Shown here one piece after another: positions 10,011 through 20,923 of a stretch of 38,281 bases of DNA; position 1 is the stretch's first letter, and each line of letters opens with the position of its first letter. The stretch spans positions 1-38,281 of IMG/VR virus record IMGVR_UViG_3300034101_000828. One strand, 5' to 3'. The notes beneath the pieces were generated by a model that was not told the DNA's origin, did not search any database, and was given only the letters and a program-made list of their open reading frames with translations. The stretch is from a virus. The position numbers were made by a program, and so were the translations under genes.

Positions 10011-13000
10011 TTACCAAGTAGATAGTGCTACTCGTTTCCAACTGTTTGTTCCAATACAGATGTAAATGTAGTTACTGTCTGCTCTGATTTGTCCTGCAAC
10101 TCCAGCACTTGTGGTGTTGGGGGGAACTGCAGTAGCAGGCAATCTCAACGCAGAGTTTTCCCACATGCTTGTTGTGGCATTCCAATGCAGCACTTGTCTG
10201 TCTGTGACTTGATCTGCCCCTGTAACGGGAGCATCAACATCGCGGAGATCGTCAATGCGAAGTACTGGATTCTCTTGGAAGTAGTCTCCGTTTACCACAC
10301 CTTCGTAGTTGGTGACAAGCAACTGAGAAGAGTTGACGGCGAGAGCAACTGGTTTGCGAATGTATCCCACATCAAGCGGTTCGCAGTCTACTAGAGTTCC
10401 ACCTGTGATTGGATTCAAGAAATACACCGATCCTGGCGTGATTGACGCAAGACCGCACATACCCGATTCCCAATCAATCAGATTTCCAACAGCAACTAGC
10501 CAACCTTCAGATGCAGCGTCACCACCACCAATATCGCAGTCGTTTCCGCCGCCTGTGACTTGCTGCACTACTATTCCTAGTACTTCTGCGTTGTCGCGGT
10601 TGTCTGCTCGTGCCAGGAACAATGCTCCTGTAGAATTTAGACCAACCACATCACCCACTTCAAAATCTGTGTACACAGCAGCGCCTGTAACAGGAACAAA
10701 GATCCTGTCTTGTTGGGTATGGTCGATGACACCAAACTCAGTAGTAACCACTACGCTATTTGGTTTGCTTCCTCCTTCAGAACTAAACTGTGGAGAGCAT
10801 TCGATGTTGTGGATGTAGATACCACCACACGGCAACAAACTCAGCGTTGGAACGTGCCCATTGGTTCCTGTTACTCCGCTTGGAACAAATGCAAAGTGCA
10901 ACAATCCGTTGTCCGATGCAGTTAGGCAATTGTTTCCAGTAATCAGCGTGTAATCAAGATACTGGTGTACATTCCAATAGTTGTGAGAACCTGTTGAGTT
11001 GTCTGCGTAGTTTGTTGTTCCGTTTGCTATGTTGAACGGACTCAACACATGATATCGAGTATCAATGGCAAGATTCTGATTCAAAGTCCAGGCGTCATTA
11101 CTGTTTGCCCAGAGTATAGACTTGTTTCCTTGAGTGGAGTTTAGGATGATACCCCCACCGTTTACATCAGCATCTGTGCCTGCTTGACCTGCGATGGCAC
11201 TAATAGTAAACCGCACTCCGCTTCTACTTGTGTACGCAACTTGTCCAACTTCAAACGGCACATCGTTGTATACACGAACCTTTATGGTAGCAGTACCACC
11301 CGTGATGTTGCTAATCGACAAAATTGTGGCGCGAGAGAATTCTGTTCCTGTTAGTTCAGGAACCTGTTCCGTGCCTAGGTTGTCGTTGTGTATTAGATTT
11401 CCACCACCGTCTACATCGGTAGGATTGTATCCTGGACCTCTGTTAAGATAGTCTCCAGTTACTAGCGAATACGGATCGTCTGTATACGAGTCAACTGGAT
11501 CGGGTAGAGGTTCTGTTCTTGCATATGTGTTGTACACCGTATGCTCTTGGATAACCAATTCCCCGGTTAGTCCAGTATATGTGTTGCCTGGATCGGTTGC
11601 ATCTGTTTCAGAACCGCTTTCGTAGTAGTATGAGTCTCCGTCAGGATCGTGACTCATTCCTGTTATCAGTTGTGCTGCTGTGCCGCTGACAAGTACAACC
11701 GTAAACTCAAGGAAAGGATTTGCACCCAACTCAATTGCCTTATCGTCAATTGTAAGTTTGGTTGCATTGATCTCCATTGCAGGAGAATCGAATGCTATTT
11801 TTCCAGTAAATCGGTGATCACCTGCAACAATAAACGGTAGAAGATTCTCTGCCTTTACCTTGAAGATATTTGCAGGAGTGTTGTTGGGATCGATGCCTCT
11901 GCGAGATCCAATTCCACCATCGTCTACAAATCTTTCAAACACAAACAAGTCATTTTCTTTGACTTGGTTTCTAGATTTTCTATCTTCAAATGGATTGAAT
12001 TCTCCTGTAACTTCTACTTCAGGCAGACCAAAGATGTCTAGCACAATCTTACCGGAGGCACACTCTTGTGGTAGTCCGTTCAGCGGAGATGTTGGTGGGA
12101 AAACACGAAGACCAGGACCTACATCTGCTTCTAGATACAGAACTCCGTTACTTACAGGTACAACTTCTTTGAGGCCACCTAACGCCTTAACATCGTAGAT
12201 GCGAAGCGGATCGAGTGCTGAAATAATGTTGTTCGTGGTGGTATACCACTCGTAGAAAGTATCACCCAAAGACAGAGGAGCCAGTGGAGTTTCCCACGGT
12301 CTTTCGTGAGGAACACATTCTTCATCGGTGGTGCATTCAAACCCAGGCAATGCGCCAAGAATAACGATCTTACCACCACGAATTTCGTTGTCACCTTGTG
12401 TGTATTGGCGATAGTACAGAACATCTGGCGCACAAGCGGGAATTCTGAAAGCAAGATTGGGACATGGCCTGGGTTCACCATCACAAGTTCCATCTCCGTC
12501 ACATGGGTTACTCAGACATGTTCCAACAAGATCCAAGTAGTCATTGTATGAACCGCTCTCTGCAGGAGAGCCTAGTTCTACTGAACCATTTCTATAGATG
12601 ATGTTTCCGTTAGTTTCTGCTGTGCCTGTAACCGTGTACAAAACAGAATCTATGTCACCTGTGGCACTTGTTGTTATACAAATTGGATGATCTGTATTAG
12701 AAGAGTCTTGCTGTCTGAAAACAATCCATTGCCCTCGGAAAGCGTATAATGTCGGAGCAAATCCACAGTTATTGTTGGAATAGTTTGCAGGATCGTAAAA
12801 GTTTGATCCTGTTAGTGATGCTGGCCAGCGCAGATAGAAAGAGTCTTCCAGTTGGGTGCCAGAAGATGCAACATCTTTACGAACAAATACATCTACCACA
12901 TACCCTTCACTAGATGTTCCAGTAGTCTGCGAATCCGGGGCAATGTTATCTAGAGTTCCTGCTACTCCTGTTAGTCCCGATCCAACATCACAAATGCATA

Positions 13001-13094
13001 GAGACAACTCTACCGGAGTTGGACTTGGTGTGGGTTGGGGTGGAAATGGAGGATCGCATCCCGTTAGACTTGTATTTGGTTCGCAAGTAGACAT
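10011..13094 (-). CDS. Fibre-like virion structural protein
   Basis: 1027 aa. A short N-terminal proline-rich stretch ([15 protein letters not shown]) is followed by a long region without a recognised domain. [14 protein letters not shown] (middle) resembles a motif in cyanophage long structural proteins. Near the C-terminus (about 830-960) lies the same GDVVGL...GSVYFLNP...RKPVALA...VTNYEG module that begins the three collar fibres, here at the opposite end. The final segment ([19 protein letters not shown], then [10 protein letters not shown]) is a common terminal motif of T4-like marine phage structural proteins. It lies between the Pro-Thr coiled-coil gene and fibre C, upstream in transcription of the three fibres. 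A role as a fibre or fibre-attachment protein is inferred; an adaptor role is also possible. Confidence 0.72.
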   Translation of the reverse strand: MSTCEPNTSLTGCDPPFPPQPTPSPTPVELSLCICDVGSGLTGVAGTLDNIAPDSQTTGTSSEGYVVDVFVRKDVASSGTQLEDSFYLRWPASLTGSNFYDPANYSNNNCGFAPTLYAFRGQWIVFRQQDSSNTDHPICITTSATGDIDSVLYTVTGTAETNGNIIYRNGSVELGSPAESGSYNDYLDLVGTCLSNPCDGDGTCDGEPRPCPNLAFRIPACAPDVLYYRQYTQGDNEIRGGKIVILGALPGFECTTDEECVPHERPWETPLAPLSLGDTFYEWYTTTNNIISALDPLRIYDVKALGGLKEVVPVSNGVLYLEADVGPGLRVFPPTSPLNGLPQECASGKIVLDIFGLPEVEVTGEFNPFEDRKSRNQVKENDLFVFERFVDDGGIGSRRGIDPNNTPANIFKVKAENLLPFIVAGDHRFTGKIAFDSPAMEINATKLTIDDKAIELGANPFLEFTVVLVSGTAAQLITGMSHDPDGDSYYYESGSETDATDPGNTYTGLTGELVIQEHTVYNTYARTEPLPDPVDSYTDDPYSLVTGDYLNRGPGYNPTDVDGGGNLIHNDNLGTEQVPELTGTEFSRATILSISNITGGTATIKVRVYNDVPFEVGQVAYTSRSGVRFTISAIAGQAGTDADVNGGGIILNSTQGNKSILWANSNDAWTLNQNLAIDTRYHVLSPFNIANGTTNYADNSTGSHNYWNVHQYLDYTLITGNNCLTASDNGLLHFAFVPSGVTGTNGHVPTLSLLPCGGIYIHNIECSPQFSSEGGSKPNSVVVTTEFGVIDHTQQDRIFVPVTGAAVYTDFEVGDVVGLNSTGALFLARADNRDNAEVLGIVVQQVTGGGNDCDIGGGDAASEGWLVAVGNLIDWESGMCGLASITPGSVYFLNPITGGTLVDCEPLDVGYIRKPVALAVNSSQLLVTNYEGVVNGDYFQENPVLRIDDLRDVDAPVTGADQVTDRQVLHWNATTSMWENSALRLPATAVPPNTTSAGVAGQIRADSNYIYICIGTNSWKRVALSTW

Positions 13095-13118
13095 TGATTA
13101 CTCTATTCCTATCGTTGG

Positions 13119-14087
13119 TTACGGTGTAGGTGTTGGCGTAGGTGTTGGCGTTGGTGTTACTGTTTGTGTTGGTGTATATGTAGGCGTCTGTGTGGGTGTT
13201 TCCGCCGGTGTACCATCTGGCGTCTGTGTGGGTGTTTGTGTTACTGTTTGTGTTGGTGTATATGTTGGCGTTGGTGTCTGTGTTGTGGGTGTATCTGTTG
13301 GCGTTGGTGTTACTGTTTGTGTTGGTGTTACTGTTTGTGTTGGTGTATATGTTGGCGTTGGTGTCTGTGTTGTGGGTGTATCTGTTGGCGTTGGTGTTAC
13401 TGTTTGTGTTGGTGTATATGTGGGTGTATATGTTGGCGTTGGTGTATATGTTGGCGTTGGTGTTACTGTTCGTGTTGGTGTTGGTGTTGGTGTATATGTT
13501 GGCGTTGGTGTCTGTGTTGTGGGTGTATCTGTTGGTGTTGGTGTTACTGTTCGTGTTGGTGTATATGTGGGTGTATATGTGGGTGTATATGTTGGTGTTG
13601 GTGTTACTGTTCGTGTTGGTGTTGGTTGGAACTCTGGGAATCTTGATGGTGTTGGTGTTGGTGTTACTGTTTTTGTTGGTGTTACTGTTGGTGTTGGTGT
13701 TCTAGTTGCAGTTGGTGTTGGTGTTGGTGTCGCCGAGCATATCGGATAGCAATTTATCAAGTTTGCAACTTTTGCTTCCAATGCTGCAATTTTTCCCGAC
13801 AGTATACCGATAGTATCGGATGCTAATCTAGCAGCGGCCTTTGCGCTTCTCTTATCATTTGCTGCCTGAACCTTTGCAACATCTGCTGAAAACTGAACAC
13901 CTGGCATACCTTCTACTCGTTGAACTTCTGAAGCAAGAACCGTTTCCCTTGCTTGAAAAGTTGTAACCAAATCATTCAATAGAACAACGGTTTCTACCTG
14001 TCCGCTAGTCTTAACAGCACTAATTGAAGCGGTGGTAGGTGAGAGTTTTGAAGATTCTGTTGGTCTATTTTTAGGTGTGTTTGCCAT
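13119..14087 (-). CDS. Coiled-coil protein with 200-residue Pro-Thr tail
   Basis: 322 aa. Residues about 25-113 are rich in Ala, Val, Glu and Lys with heptad-like spacing ([22 protein letters not shown]-like segments, [16 protein letters not shown]), suggesting a short coiled coil. After CYPIC at about 115, the remaining 200 residues are Thr-Pro repeats ([20 protein letters not shown]). I recognise no enzymatic motif. It starts 4 bases after the giant DUF4815-type gene and ends 24 bases before the fibre-like 1027-aa gene, so a virion role (stalk, whisker or connector that oligomerises through the coiled coil) is plausible but inferred. The Pro-Thr portion makes up nearly two thirds of the protein. 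Confidence 0.7.
   Translation of the reverse strand: MANTPKNRPTESSKLSPTTASISAVKTSGQVETVVLLNDLVTTFQARETVLASEVQRVEGMPGVQFSADVAKVQAANDKRSAKAAARLASDTIGILSGKIAALEAKVANLINCYPICSATPTPTPTATRTPTPTVTPTKTVTPTPTPSRFPEFQPTPTRTVTPTPTYTPTYTPTYTPTRTVTPTPTDTPTTQTPTPTYTPTPTPTRTVTPTPTYTPTPTYTPTYTPTQTVTPTPTDTPTTQTPTPTYTPTQTVTPTQTVTPTPTDTPTTQTPTPTYTPTQTVTQTPTQTPDGTPAETPTQTPTYTPTQTVTPTPTPTPTPTP
13122..13734 (-). repeat. Coding Pro-Thr minisatellite with a higher-order repeat
   Basis: Six-base Thr-Pro units are organised into a longer block of about 69-72 bases. Its copies begin near 13258, 13344 and 13492 on the plus strand, each running from gtatatgttgg through a ggtgtctgtgttgtggg core to a tgtttgtgttggt or tgttcgtgttggt end. 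The plus strand is strongly G/T-rich and the mRNA C/A-rich. Period multiples of three preserve the reading frame of the coiled-coil protein. Confidence 0.92.
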
Positions 14088-14090
14088 TTG

Positions 14091-17000
14091 TTATACCACC
14101 GCGATTACTCTGAGATCTTTAACTTTGGGTACAATAGTTCCATTGTTACTATACAAAACAATCTTGATGGCGTATCTAGTAAATGGAATTGCAAATTGCT
14201 GTTCTGCTTTACTGTATGCCGTTTTTGGTGCTGATGAACCCGGATAGAAGAACTCAGGAATCGTGAACGAATACTCCGTGAATGTAACTTCATCTGTTGC
14301 AATCTGTGTTGCTTGTAGAGGGTTTACATCCATTCTCATCCAGTTCAAATCATCAAATGGAACATCTGAGTCTCCGGTTTGAACTTTTGCCCAAACCTCG
14401 ATAGCAGTCTTGATCTCGGTGTTCTGTCCACTAGATCCATTTACATATGTGAAGTTTGGAAGGTTTGCGCTCAAGTACACCTTCAAATCGTCACATTCTA
14501 AACCTGATAGCAAATCAACTCTGCGAGAAATGTATCTGCTCACGGGATACACTAGATTTCCATTGGAATCCACTTCATCCACATCATATGGAGGCCTGGC
14601 TTTATATTCAACTTCCCAATTGTTACTTTCGGGTGTTGGTGATCCAATGATGTTGTCAATGAGAATGGCGCTGAGTCTTTCTGAATCAATGCACGGAGAA
14701 AGGTTGGTATCGCTATTGGTGAATTGCAGTTTTAGTCTGCTGTTTTCGTCCAACTGGAATGCAACTGGTCTTGGTGCAAAGTTTTCATTCAGAGGAATAT
14801 CAAACTCTTGCACAACCCCGTTGCTATCAGTTAGTGCAAGTTTAGCGTTTACTGTGCTGTCGTCAAACTTCAGAAGTTGAGCCACTACTTTCATGGCGTC
14901 TACTTCAACTGTATCTTCTCCACTCTCAAATCCATATTGACCTTCTATAGGAGCAAACGAAACTTCAAGAGGATTATCCGAAGTGACAAACTTGCAAGTA
15001 TTGATAGCAAACATCAAGTCGGTGTTTTGATCTGCAGACCAAGTGCTTGCATTCTGTGACTTGAAGAATACACCGGCGTAAGGTTGTTCGGTAATTCTTG
15101 TTCCTTCTGTACCGATTGCAACCTCTCCCATCTCTGCGATATAGCATTCATACTCTGCGCTATTACTCATAACCACAATGGCATATTCGCCAGGAATCAA
15201 ATACACAGGGGTAGAGAACTTGAATCGTGTGTAGGTTCGATCATCGTCTATTGAAGGAATCTCACCATCTCCCAATCCACTTGCAACATTAACTTGATTG
15301 GCGTTTAGAGATACTTCCGCAAAAGGTAGAACCATCGATGAGTGTGGATATCCGTTTACGGTTGGTCTAATCTGTACTCTAATAGGGGGTGCAGACTCTC
15401 CACTAGGAGCGTTCTTGATGAACAGATCAACGCTGTGTACCCACACTCCCTTTGGATTTTTTGCCACATCAATCAAGAAAGTCTGAGCAAGCGGATCTCT
15501 CCATGTAATACTTGAGGTGGAATCGGTTTGCACTCTAGTAACTACATCACGCACAACACGATCTTCTGTAACTGTCTGGCGAGTAATCACAGGAACGCGA
15601 GTAGACACTATGGTGTTTTCTTTAGTCTGCAACATTCCTTGTGCAAAGTAACTTGCATCTGCAGATGTTTTACTTACTGGTAGATCATTTGTTGCACTAT
15701 CGGTTAGCCTAAACTGACGCTCGCCAGTCTTGAATATACCACCTGGCAAATTGAATATAACCTCTACTTCTCCTGCATTATTGGTCTTGATTGGATTTGA
15801 TGGAGTTACTGTTTGTCCACCAAACAAGCAATACTGATCTACCGAAGTGTTGTCAAAGAACGCATGAAGAATCGTGTTTGGTTTAAGAGACTTGCCAGTG
15901 ATGGTGATTTGCTTGGATCGAATGTACGGAACCACACTCACATCCACAATTTTATCCTTAAGTTCTTTAGTGATGCGCTGTGGAGTGATTGCTGTTTTGA
16001 TGCCTTCGCGGGTTTGTCTACGATCAACCGTTTCGGTTATAAGATTTGTGCGAGTAGTGGTTGTTTGTTGACGGTTACGCATAACGCCAGCCTGCGCTCT
16101 GCGTGTATGAGGAGCATCCAAGAACTGATTAGAAGATTTCTCCCCAAGAGACTCGGTAGTACTAGCACGAACACCAGTCCATGCGGTTTCCCAATCGTTC
16201 CATTGAGTTCCAAAGGCATTCTTCATACCTTGCCATGCGTCATTTTCGCCTTCCAAATTAATAGTAACTGCAGGCTTTGTATTCGTGTCTATCCATGTGT
16301 CACTACTTGGTGTAATGGAAACACTACCCAACCAACTAACAATATCAAATGGGTTGACACTAATTGCTCTGCTTGCTACGGGTTGAAGGATATAGCGATT
16401 TGGTTGTACATCATCGTAGTATAGAGTAACAACTCCATCTGGCGAAATCTTGAAATCCGTGTTTGTTGCAGATAGTGGTACTGGTGCAAATTCAATATGA
16501 CGAGTATTGAATCTTGGGCGCAAGTGTCCTTTATCAAAATCCATGGCGCACGAATAGTATGGACTAAACACATCTCCTACACCGTGTCCTTTGAAGTTGT
16601 CAACAAATATCCCGTTCTTGATACGCTCTGCTCCACCCAATGCAGGATCAGGAATAGAAAGTTCTGCTGCTTCTTTTTCTAGTAAAGTAAGGGTAGTGTA
16701 GTACTCTACCCGCTCGATGCGCTTTTCTAGTTTCGCAATATCGCTCATGGTAAAGCGTCTATTGTCAATGTAATCTACTAGAACATCTTCAGGACCAAAT
16801 GTGTACTGAGGAAGAGAAAGCGTATACAGAGACATAGATTCTGGCACATCTTTGGGAGACTCTGGGCGAATCGCAGATTTGCCTGCAATGACCTTGAATT
16901 CACGATCCTTCAGCAGAACCAGTTTATCTCTACGAGAAGTGAAGTAATCGTATGTTACTGCAGGTCTAGAACCAGTTGATCCTAATGCGGGAAGAACAGT

Positions 17001-20000
17001 TTCCGAATCTCCCCTGGCACCGCGAGGAATAAATGCTCCTGTGCTTTCTTGTACCAATGAGTTGTCGCGTAATGGGCAATCTTCATCCAATGCATTTGGA
17101 CGGTTCGATTCCGTATCTGTAAAAGTAACAGAATCAGATAAAGCGAAAGCAACTCTAGCAGGTGTGGAATTTTCTCTAGATGGTCTATAATCTAAGCAGT
17201 TGCGAAGTTCAAAGGTGTATCCGTACACAGGACTTGTGTAAAGCGGAATATCCTCATATCGATTAAAGAACGGATGATGGTCGTTGTGTTCGTATGAGTT
17301 AATTGTAAAGGGGCCCGATCCGCTATGCTTCAAGAACTTGAAACGAACAAACAGAGTATAGTCAAGTTCTCCACCTTTATTCTTGAAGATATCAGGATAC
17401 TGTGTCTTGAGTTTTTGCAAATTGCTCTTGGTGATTATAATCTTGGCATGATCGTAGAAATTATCATTTGTTCCATTCACCAACTCAAAGTATTTGGTAA
17501 TGTCTCGTTTACCTTCAGGATTTTCTTCTGAGTTTGTTGCATCCCATACAAGAACTTCTTCAACAGATAGCACATCTGAGAATCCAAGACTAGTCACGAA
17601 TTCATTTGGCAATTCTGAACTCAAGAATGAGTTTGTGTTATTTGCCACACCGTCATCGTCACCGTCCCACGAATTCCAACCATTTTGTCCTTCAGGATTA
17701 AAGTTTACTGTCCAAGGATCGTCTGAGTCCGTCCCGTTGAACTGGAATATACCTTCCCAATTTTGAAGAGGAACCATGAAGTATCCGTCTTCATTAAAGT
17801 ACTTGTTCCATACTTCACCTGTGTACTCTGAAATAACCGTAGCGGTCTTCTTTCTAAAGTTTGTAGTGTTTGCACTACCTGCTGTTTGAGCAGAAACTAC
17901 AGTTTCCATTTGGAAAGGTTTATTTGTAATACCAAGAGTATCGCCACCTGTAGGCGCGTACACAACATACATCACCGTTTTATCTGTATTTACTATCGCT
18001 TTAATCGGAGAGGTTGCATCAGAGATTGCACCAACCGATAGCAGTTGATTGGTGTTTGCATTGAACACCATGATCTTATCTAGATTGTCTGCTTCAAAGT
18101 AAGTAGAACTAGTTCCTAACGCCGCATTTACTTTTGCTTGAAAAGCAGAGGTTGCAGCACTACTTGCTTTAAATGTGTACAGCGTATCGCTAGAAGTATT
18201 AGCAGTATTTGCAACAATACCAACGCCTGAAGTTTGATTGCTGAGAATCCATATCAAGTTACTTCCGCTTCCGTACTGTCTCCAAACCAAACTGCTATCT
18301 GCTTGGAATGTTGGTCCTGCTCCTGTTCCACTAGAGATCAGTTGCTTGCTAAAGGTTTTCTTGCAATCGTACTTGGTCTTAGCAAACTCGGTGATCTGTT
18401 TCAGAGAACACAAAGAAGGAAGATCAAAGATAGCAAGATTAGCCTTTGGAGAAAACAGAATAGTGTCATAGTATTGAATTAGAACTGGTTGTCCTGTAGT
18501 GGGATCAAGTTGCTCTATTTCGGTAAATGTTGTTCCGCCGAATCCAGACGGACCACCTGTGATCGAAATGTTAAACAACTCCACAGTTCCTGACATTTGA
18601 TCGCCAGTAACTACAGTATCTTCTACATTTTGGTAGCGGAATCTGATGTGATCAACGTCTGCAAAGTAGTGTCCATCGTTGATTTGAATATCACATAGAT
18701 GTACATTTACTTTACCTTCATTTGGACTTACTCCACGAATACGAGCAGTACCGACTAGAGTGTTTCCGTTCTCATTGCCAGTAAGAGCATCGGGTGATAG
18801 TTGATTCCACAGTTCAACTTTTGGATGTGAACTCCACGCAGGAAGTCTCAAACCTGCAGGAGCAGAAAGACCACCAGTTACAGGTGGTTCACAAATCACA
18901 TAGTTTCCAAGAAGCAGATTGACTTCTTCTCCAACAACCGCTTCAGACTCTCTTGCTTTTTGGATTGGAATGAACTTGGTATTTTGATTCTCAAATTCAT
19001 ATCCGTAGATGTACGCTTTTCCTGTACCAACACCAACTACTAGTTTGCTCTTTGCATCTTCTATGGCAGATATAACTTCAGAAGATTCGGGATCTTCTGC
19101 GGTTGATGCCCATTCAGGATGCAATCTTCCTAGAGTGTATTTTCCGTTGAATCGATCATCAGAATAGGTGCTGACATGGGGGAATGCTGCCAGGTAATCT
19201 TGTGGGTCTTCTCCCTGCTGCGATAGAACCTTTCTTGGAACTGCATCGCCCTTTGTATACAGAAGATCAAACACATCTCCTGTTACTGGAATTTCAGACT
19301 TCAAGAAAAACTTGCTGTTGGTATTTGGTTTGGTAAAGGACTCAGAAACCATGATATCGCCCTCTAACGGGGTGCCAAATATCATGTATAGTAGAGTTGT
19401 GCCGTATCCCTCTGATCTAAAATCTACTTCACCTTGACGAGAAAGGAATGTATCGGCATTTGATATAAGACCTTTCCAGGCCAAGGCATTGTTTCTATAT
19501 CCGTAGATGCTTATGTTTTCGGGGAATCCGTCTGAAATTTCTGTCGTACCAGTTTCGTTTCTTACTGAAAACGGTGTTGAGTTTGGAGATGCTTCGATTT
19601 CTCTAACTGTTTTTCTCAGCACGCACACTTTTTTGTCATTGAAGTATTCTTCGATATCAATTTCAAATGGCTTAACCGTGTACGATCCTGACTCATCGTA
19701 AGTTCTACGAGCAAGAGTCTCTTCCAGTTCACTATAGATGGGATACTTTACTGAATAGCGAATGGTTCCGTCTATAACGCGAGTCAACTCAACAAAGTTG
19801 CTTGTTTTATACTGATCCGCATCGGCAAGAGTATCTTGATTGGTGAATGCCAACTGATCTAGTATCAAATCAACTTTGTAGCGATCTGCACCGGGTGCTG
19901 CATAGTTGTAAGAACCGTATGCAGGATCTAGAAGAGTTCTATCAGTATCTGCATCAATTACTTCTCGCTTAATGGCAAATCCAACTCGGCAGGACGGGAA

Positions 20001-20912
20001 CTGAAACAGTCGGACTCCAACCAAACTACTTTCCATACCTGTAACAAATGTCCAGCCTTCTCCTATACCACCAATCTCAGGAGCATCACCGGGAGCAGTT
20101 GTCCATTCGGTTTCTACAGCATCGCTTTCGGTTGGAACCCCAAGTACTGTACTTTGCAGTCTGGCCTTTCGCTTCAGCGCAATAGTCTGAGTAGATGCCA
20201 TGATGAAAGCGCCGTCGATGTAGTAGATGCCATCTTGATTTGATATTAGGGTTGCTTTCCCGAATGTAGCAATCTTGTCTACGCTTTCATCCGAGTACTT
20301 GATCTGGCATCTAATATCTGTTGCAATCTCTTGATTGGTGTCATCCACTACGGTAACTACTGACAATTGTGTGGGCGCGCCGGTTATCTGATCGTATAGG
20401 TCTTGTAGAGTTGTGATGTTTTTATTTTCACCAGTAGTTGAATCTACTACCGTTACAGAGTTCTGATACTCCACAAATAAAACATGGTATGGGTCTGGGT
20501 CTGTGGGGGCTACTGCTTCGGATACTTCTGCGTGAAGAACCTTCATACGAAGTTGTGGAATGGTAGATCCCACCGGAACAGTATTAACTATAATCTTTCC
20601 AACAAACTGAGAAGGAACAACCACCACCTGACCTTGAGTTCCGTCTGATGTGGTTCCTGTGACTGCAGTTTCAATACGGATAAAATTGCAATCAACTGCA
20701 CCCAATTGACCATCGACAACTGGACTTCCATCCTTAAAGATGTGATTGGCAAATCTGCTGATTTGCTTTTGCAATACCGTTTGCAGTTGAGTTAGTTCGC
20801 GGGCCTGAACTGCGTATCCAGGCTTAAAAAGCATCCTGATAAACTTCTTGCTATCCTGATAGTCATCGTAGTAAGGAAAGCCTGCAAATTGTGTTGGTTC
20901 AATCTCTGCCAT
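14091..20912 (-). CDS. Giant DUF4815-type virion structural protein
   Basis: 2273 aa, among the longest genes in such genomes. The N-terminus (YYDDYQDSKKFIRMLFKPGY, AVQARELTQLQTVLQ, HIFKDGSPV) matches the DUF4815 domain of phage tail or baseplate structural proteins. Around residues 1560-1700 a second familiar block appears (VVPYIRSKQITITGKSLKPN, then HAFFDN), common in the same family in T4-like marine phages. The segment between is largely beta-rich with no catalytic motif I recognise. It directly follows the gp8-like gene, the position of gp9-gp10 in T4, so it probably forms the outer baseplate or fibre attachment. AAAGGA precedes the start at 20912. The family assignment rests on motif recall, not a search. 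Confidence 0.82.
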   Translation of the reverse strand: MAEIEPTQFAGFPYYDDYQDSKKFIRMLFKPGYAVQARELTQLQTVLQKQISRFANHIFKDGSPVVDGQLGAVDCNFIRIETAVTGTTSDGTQGQVVVVPSQFVGKIIVNTVPVGSTIPQLRMKVLHAEVSEAVAPTDPDPYHVLFVEYQNSVTVVDSTTGENKNITTLQDLYDQITGAPTQLSVVTVVDDTNQEIATDIRCQIKYSDESVDKIATFGKATLISNQDGIYYIDGAFIMASTQTIALKRKARLQSTVLGVPTESDAVETEWTTAPGDAPEIGGIGEGWTFVTGMESSLVGVRLFQFPSCRVGFAIKREVIDADTDRTLLDPAYGSYNYAAPGADRYKVDLILDQLAFTNQDTLADADQYKTSNFVELTRVIDGTIRYSVKYPIYSELEETLARRTYDESGSYTVKPFEIDIEEYFNDKKVCVLRKTVREIEASPNSTPFSVRNETGTTEISDGFPENISIYGYRNNALAWKGLISNADTFLSRQGEVDFRSEGYGTTLLYMIFGTPLEGDIMVSESFTKPNTNSKFFLKSEIPVTGDVFDLLYTKGDAVPRKVLSQQGEDPQDYLAAFPHVSTYSDDRFNGKYTLGRLHPEWASTAEDPESSEVISAIEDAKSKLVVGVGTGKAYIYGYEFENQNTKFIPIQKARESEAVVGEEVNLLLGNYVICEPPVTGGLSAPAGLRLPAWSSHPKVELWNQLSPDALTGNENGNTLVGTARIRGVSPNEGKVNVHLCDIQINDGHYFADVDHIRFRYQNVEDTVVTGDQMSGTVELFNISITGGPSGFGGTTFTEIEQLDPTTGQPVLIQYYDTILFSPKANLAIFDLPSLCSLKQITEFAKTKYDCKKTFSKQLISSGTGAGPTFQADSSLVWRQYGSGSNLIWILSNQTSGVGIVANTANTSSDTLYTFKASSAATSAFQAKVNAALGTSSTYFEADNLDKIMVFNANTNQLLSVGAISDATSPIKAIVNTDKTVMYVVYAPTGGDTLGITNKPFQMETVVSAQTAGSANTTNFRKKTATVISEYTGEVWNKYFNEDGYFMVPLQNWEGIFQFNGTDSDDPWTVNFNPEGQNGWNSWDGDDDGVANNTNSFLSSELPNEFVTSLGFSDVLSVEEVLVWDATNSEENPEGKRDITKYFELVNGTNDNFYDHAKIIITKSNLQKLKTQYPDIFKNKGGELDYTLFVRFKFLKHSGSGPFTINSYEHNDHHPFFNRYEDIPLYTSPVYGYTFELRNCLDYRPSRENSTPARVAFALSDSVTFTDTESNRPNALDEDCPLRDNSLVQESTGAFIPRGARGDSETVLPALGSTGSRPAVTYDYFTSRRDKLVLLKDREFKVIAGKSAIRPESPKDVPESMSLYTLSLPQYTFGPEDVLVDYIDNRRFTMSDIAKLEKRIERVEYYTTLTLLEKEAAELSIPDPALGGAERIKNGIFVDNFKGHGVGDVFSPYYSCAMDFDKGHLRPRFNTRHIEFAPVPLSATNTDFKISPDGVVTLYYDDVQPNRYILQPVASRAISVNPFDIVSWLGSVSITPSSDTWIDTNTKPAVTINLEGENDAWQGMKNAFGTQWNDWETAWTGVRASTTESLGEKSSNQFLDAPHTRRAQAGVMRNRQQTTTTRTNLITETVDRRQTREGIKTAITPQRITKELKDKIVDVSVVPYIRSKQITITGKSLKPNTILHAFFDNTSVDQYCLFGGQTVTPSNPIKTNNAGEVEVIFNLPGGIFKTGERQFRLTDSATNDLPVSKTSADASYFAQGMLQTKENTIVSTRVPVITRQTVTEDRVVRDVVTRVQTDSTSSITWRDPLAQTFLIDVAKNPKGVWVHSVDLFIKNAPSGESAPPIRVQIRPTVNGYPHSSMVLPFAEVSLNANQVNVASGLGDGEIPSIDDDRTYTRFKFSTPVYLIPGEYAIVVMSNSAEYECYIAEMGEVAIGTEGTRITEQPYAGVFFKSQNASTWSADQNTDLMFAINTCKFVTSDNPLEVSFAPIEGQYGFESGEDTVEVDAMKVVAQLLKFDDSTVNAKLALTDSNGVVQEFDIPLNENFAPRPVAFQLDENSRLKLQFTNSDTNLSPCIDSERLSAILIDNIIGSPTPESNNWEVEYKARPPYDVDEVDSNGNLVYPVSRYISRRVDLLSGLECDDLKVYLSANLPNFTYVNGSSGQNTEIKTAIEVWAKVQTGDSDVPFDDLNWMRMDVNPLQATQIATDEVTFTEYSFTIPEFFYPGSSAPKTAYSKAEQQFAIPFTRYAIKIVLYSNNGTIVPKVKDLRVIAVV

Positions 20913-20923
20913 TCTTAGTCCTT

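Noticed and set aside
1-13094. Diversity-generating retroelement acting on the fibre genes
   Set aside because: No reverse transcriptase and no template/variable repeat pair with A-specific changes is present in the window.
13122-13734. G-quadruplex formation on the G/T-rich plus strand
   Set aside because: Runs are only two G long, so any quadruplex would be weak; the coding repeat explains the composition.
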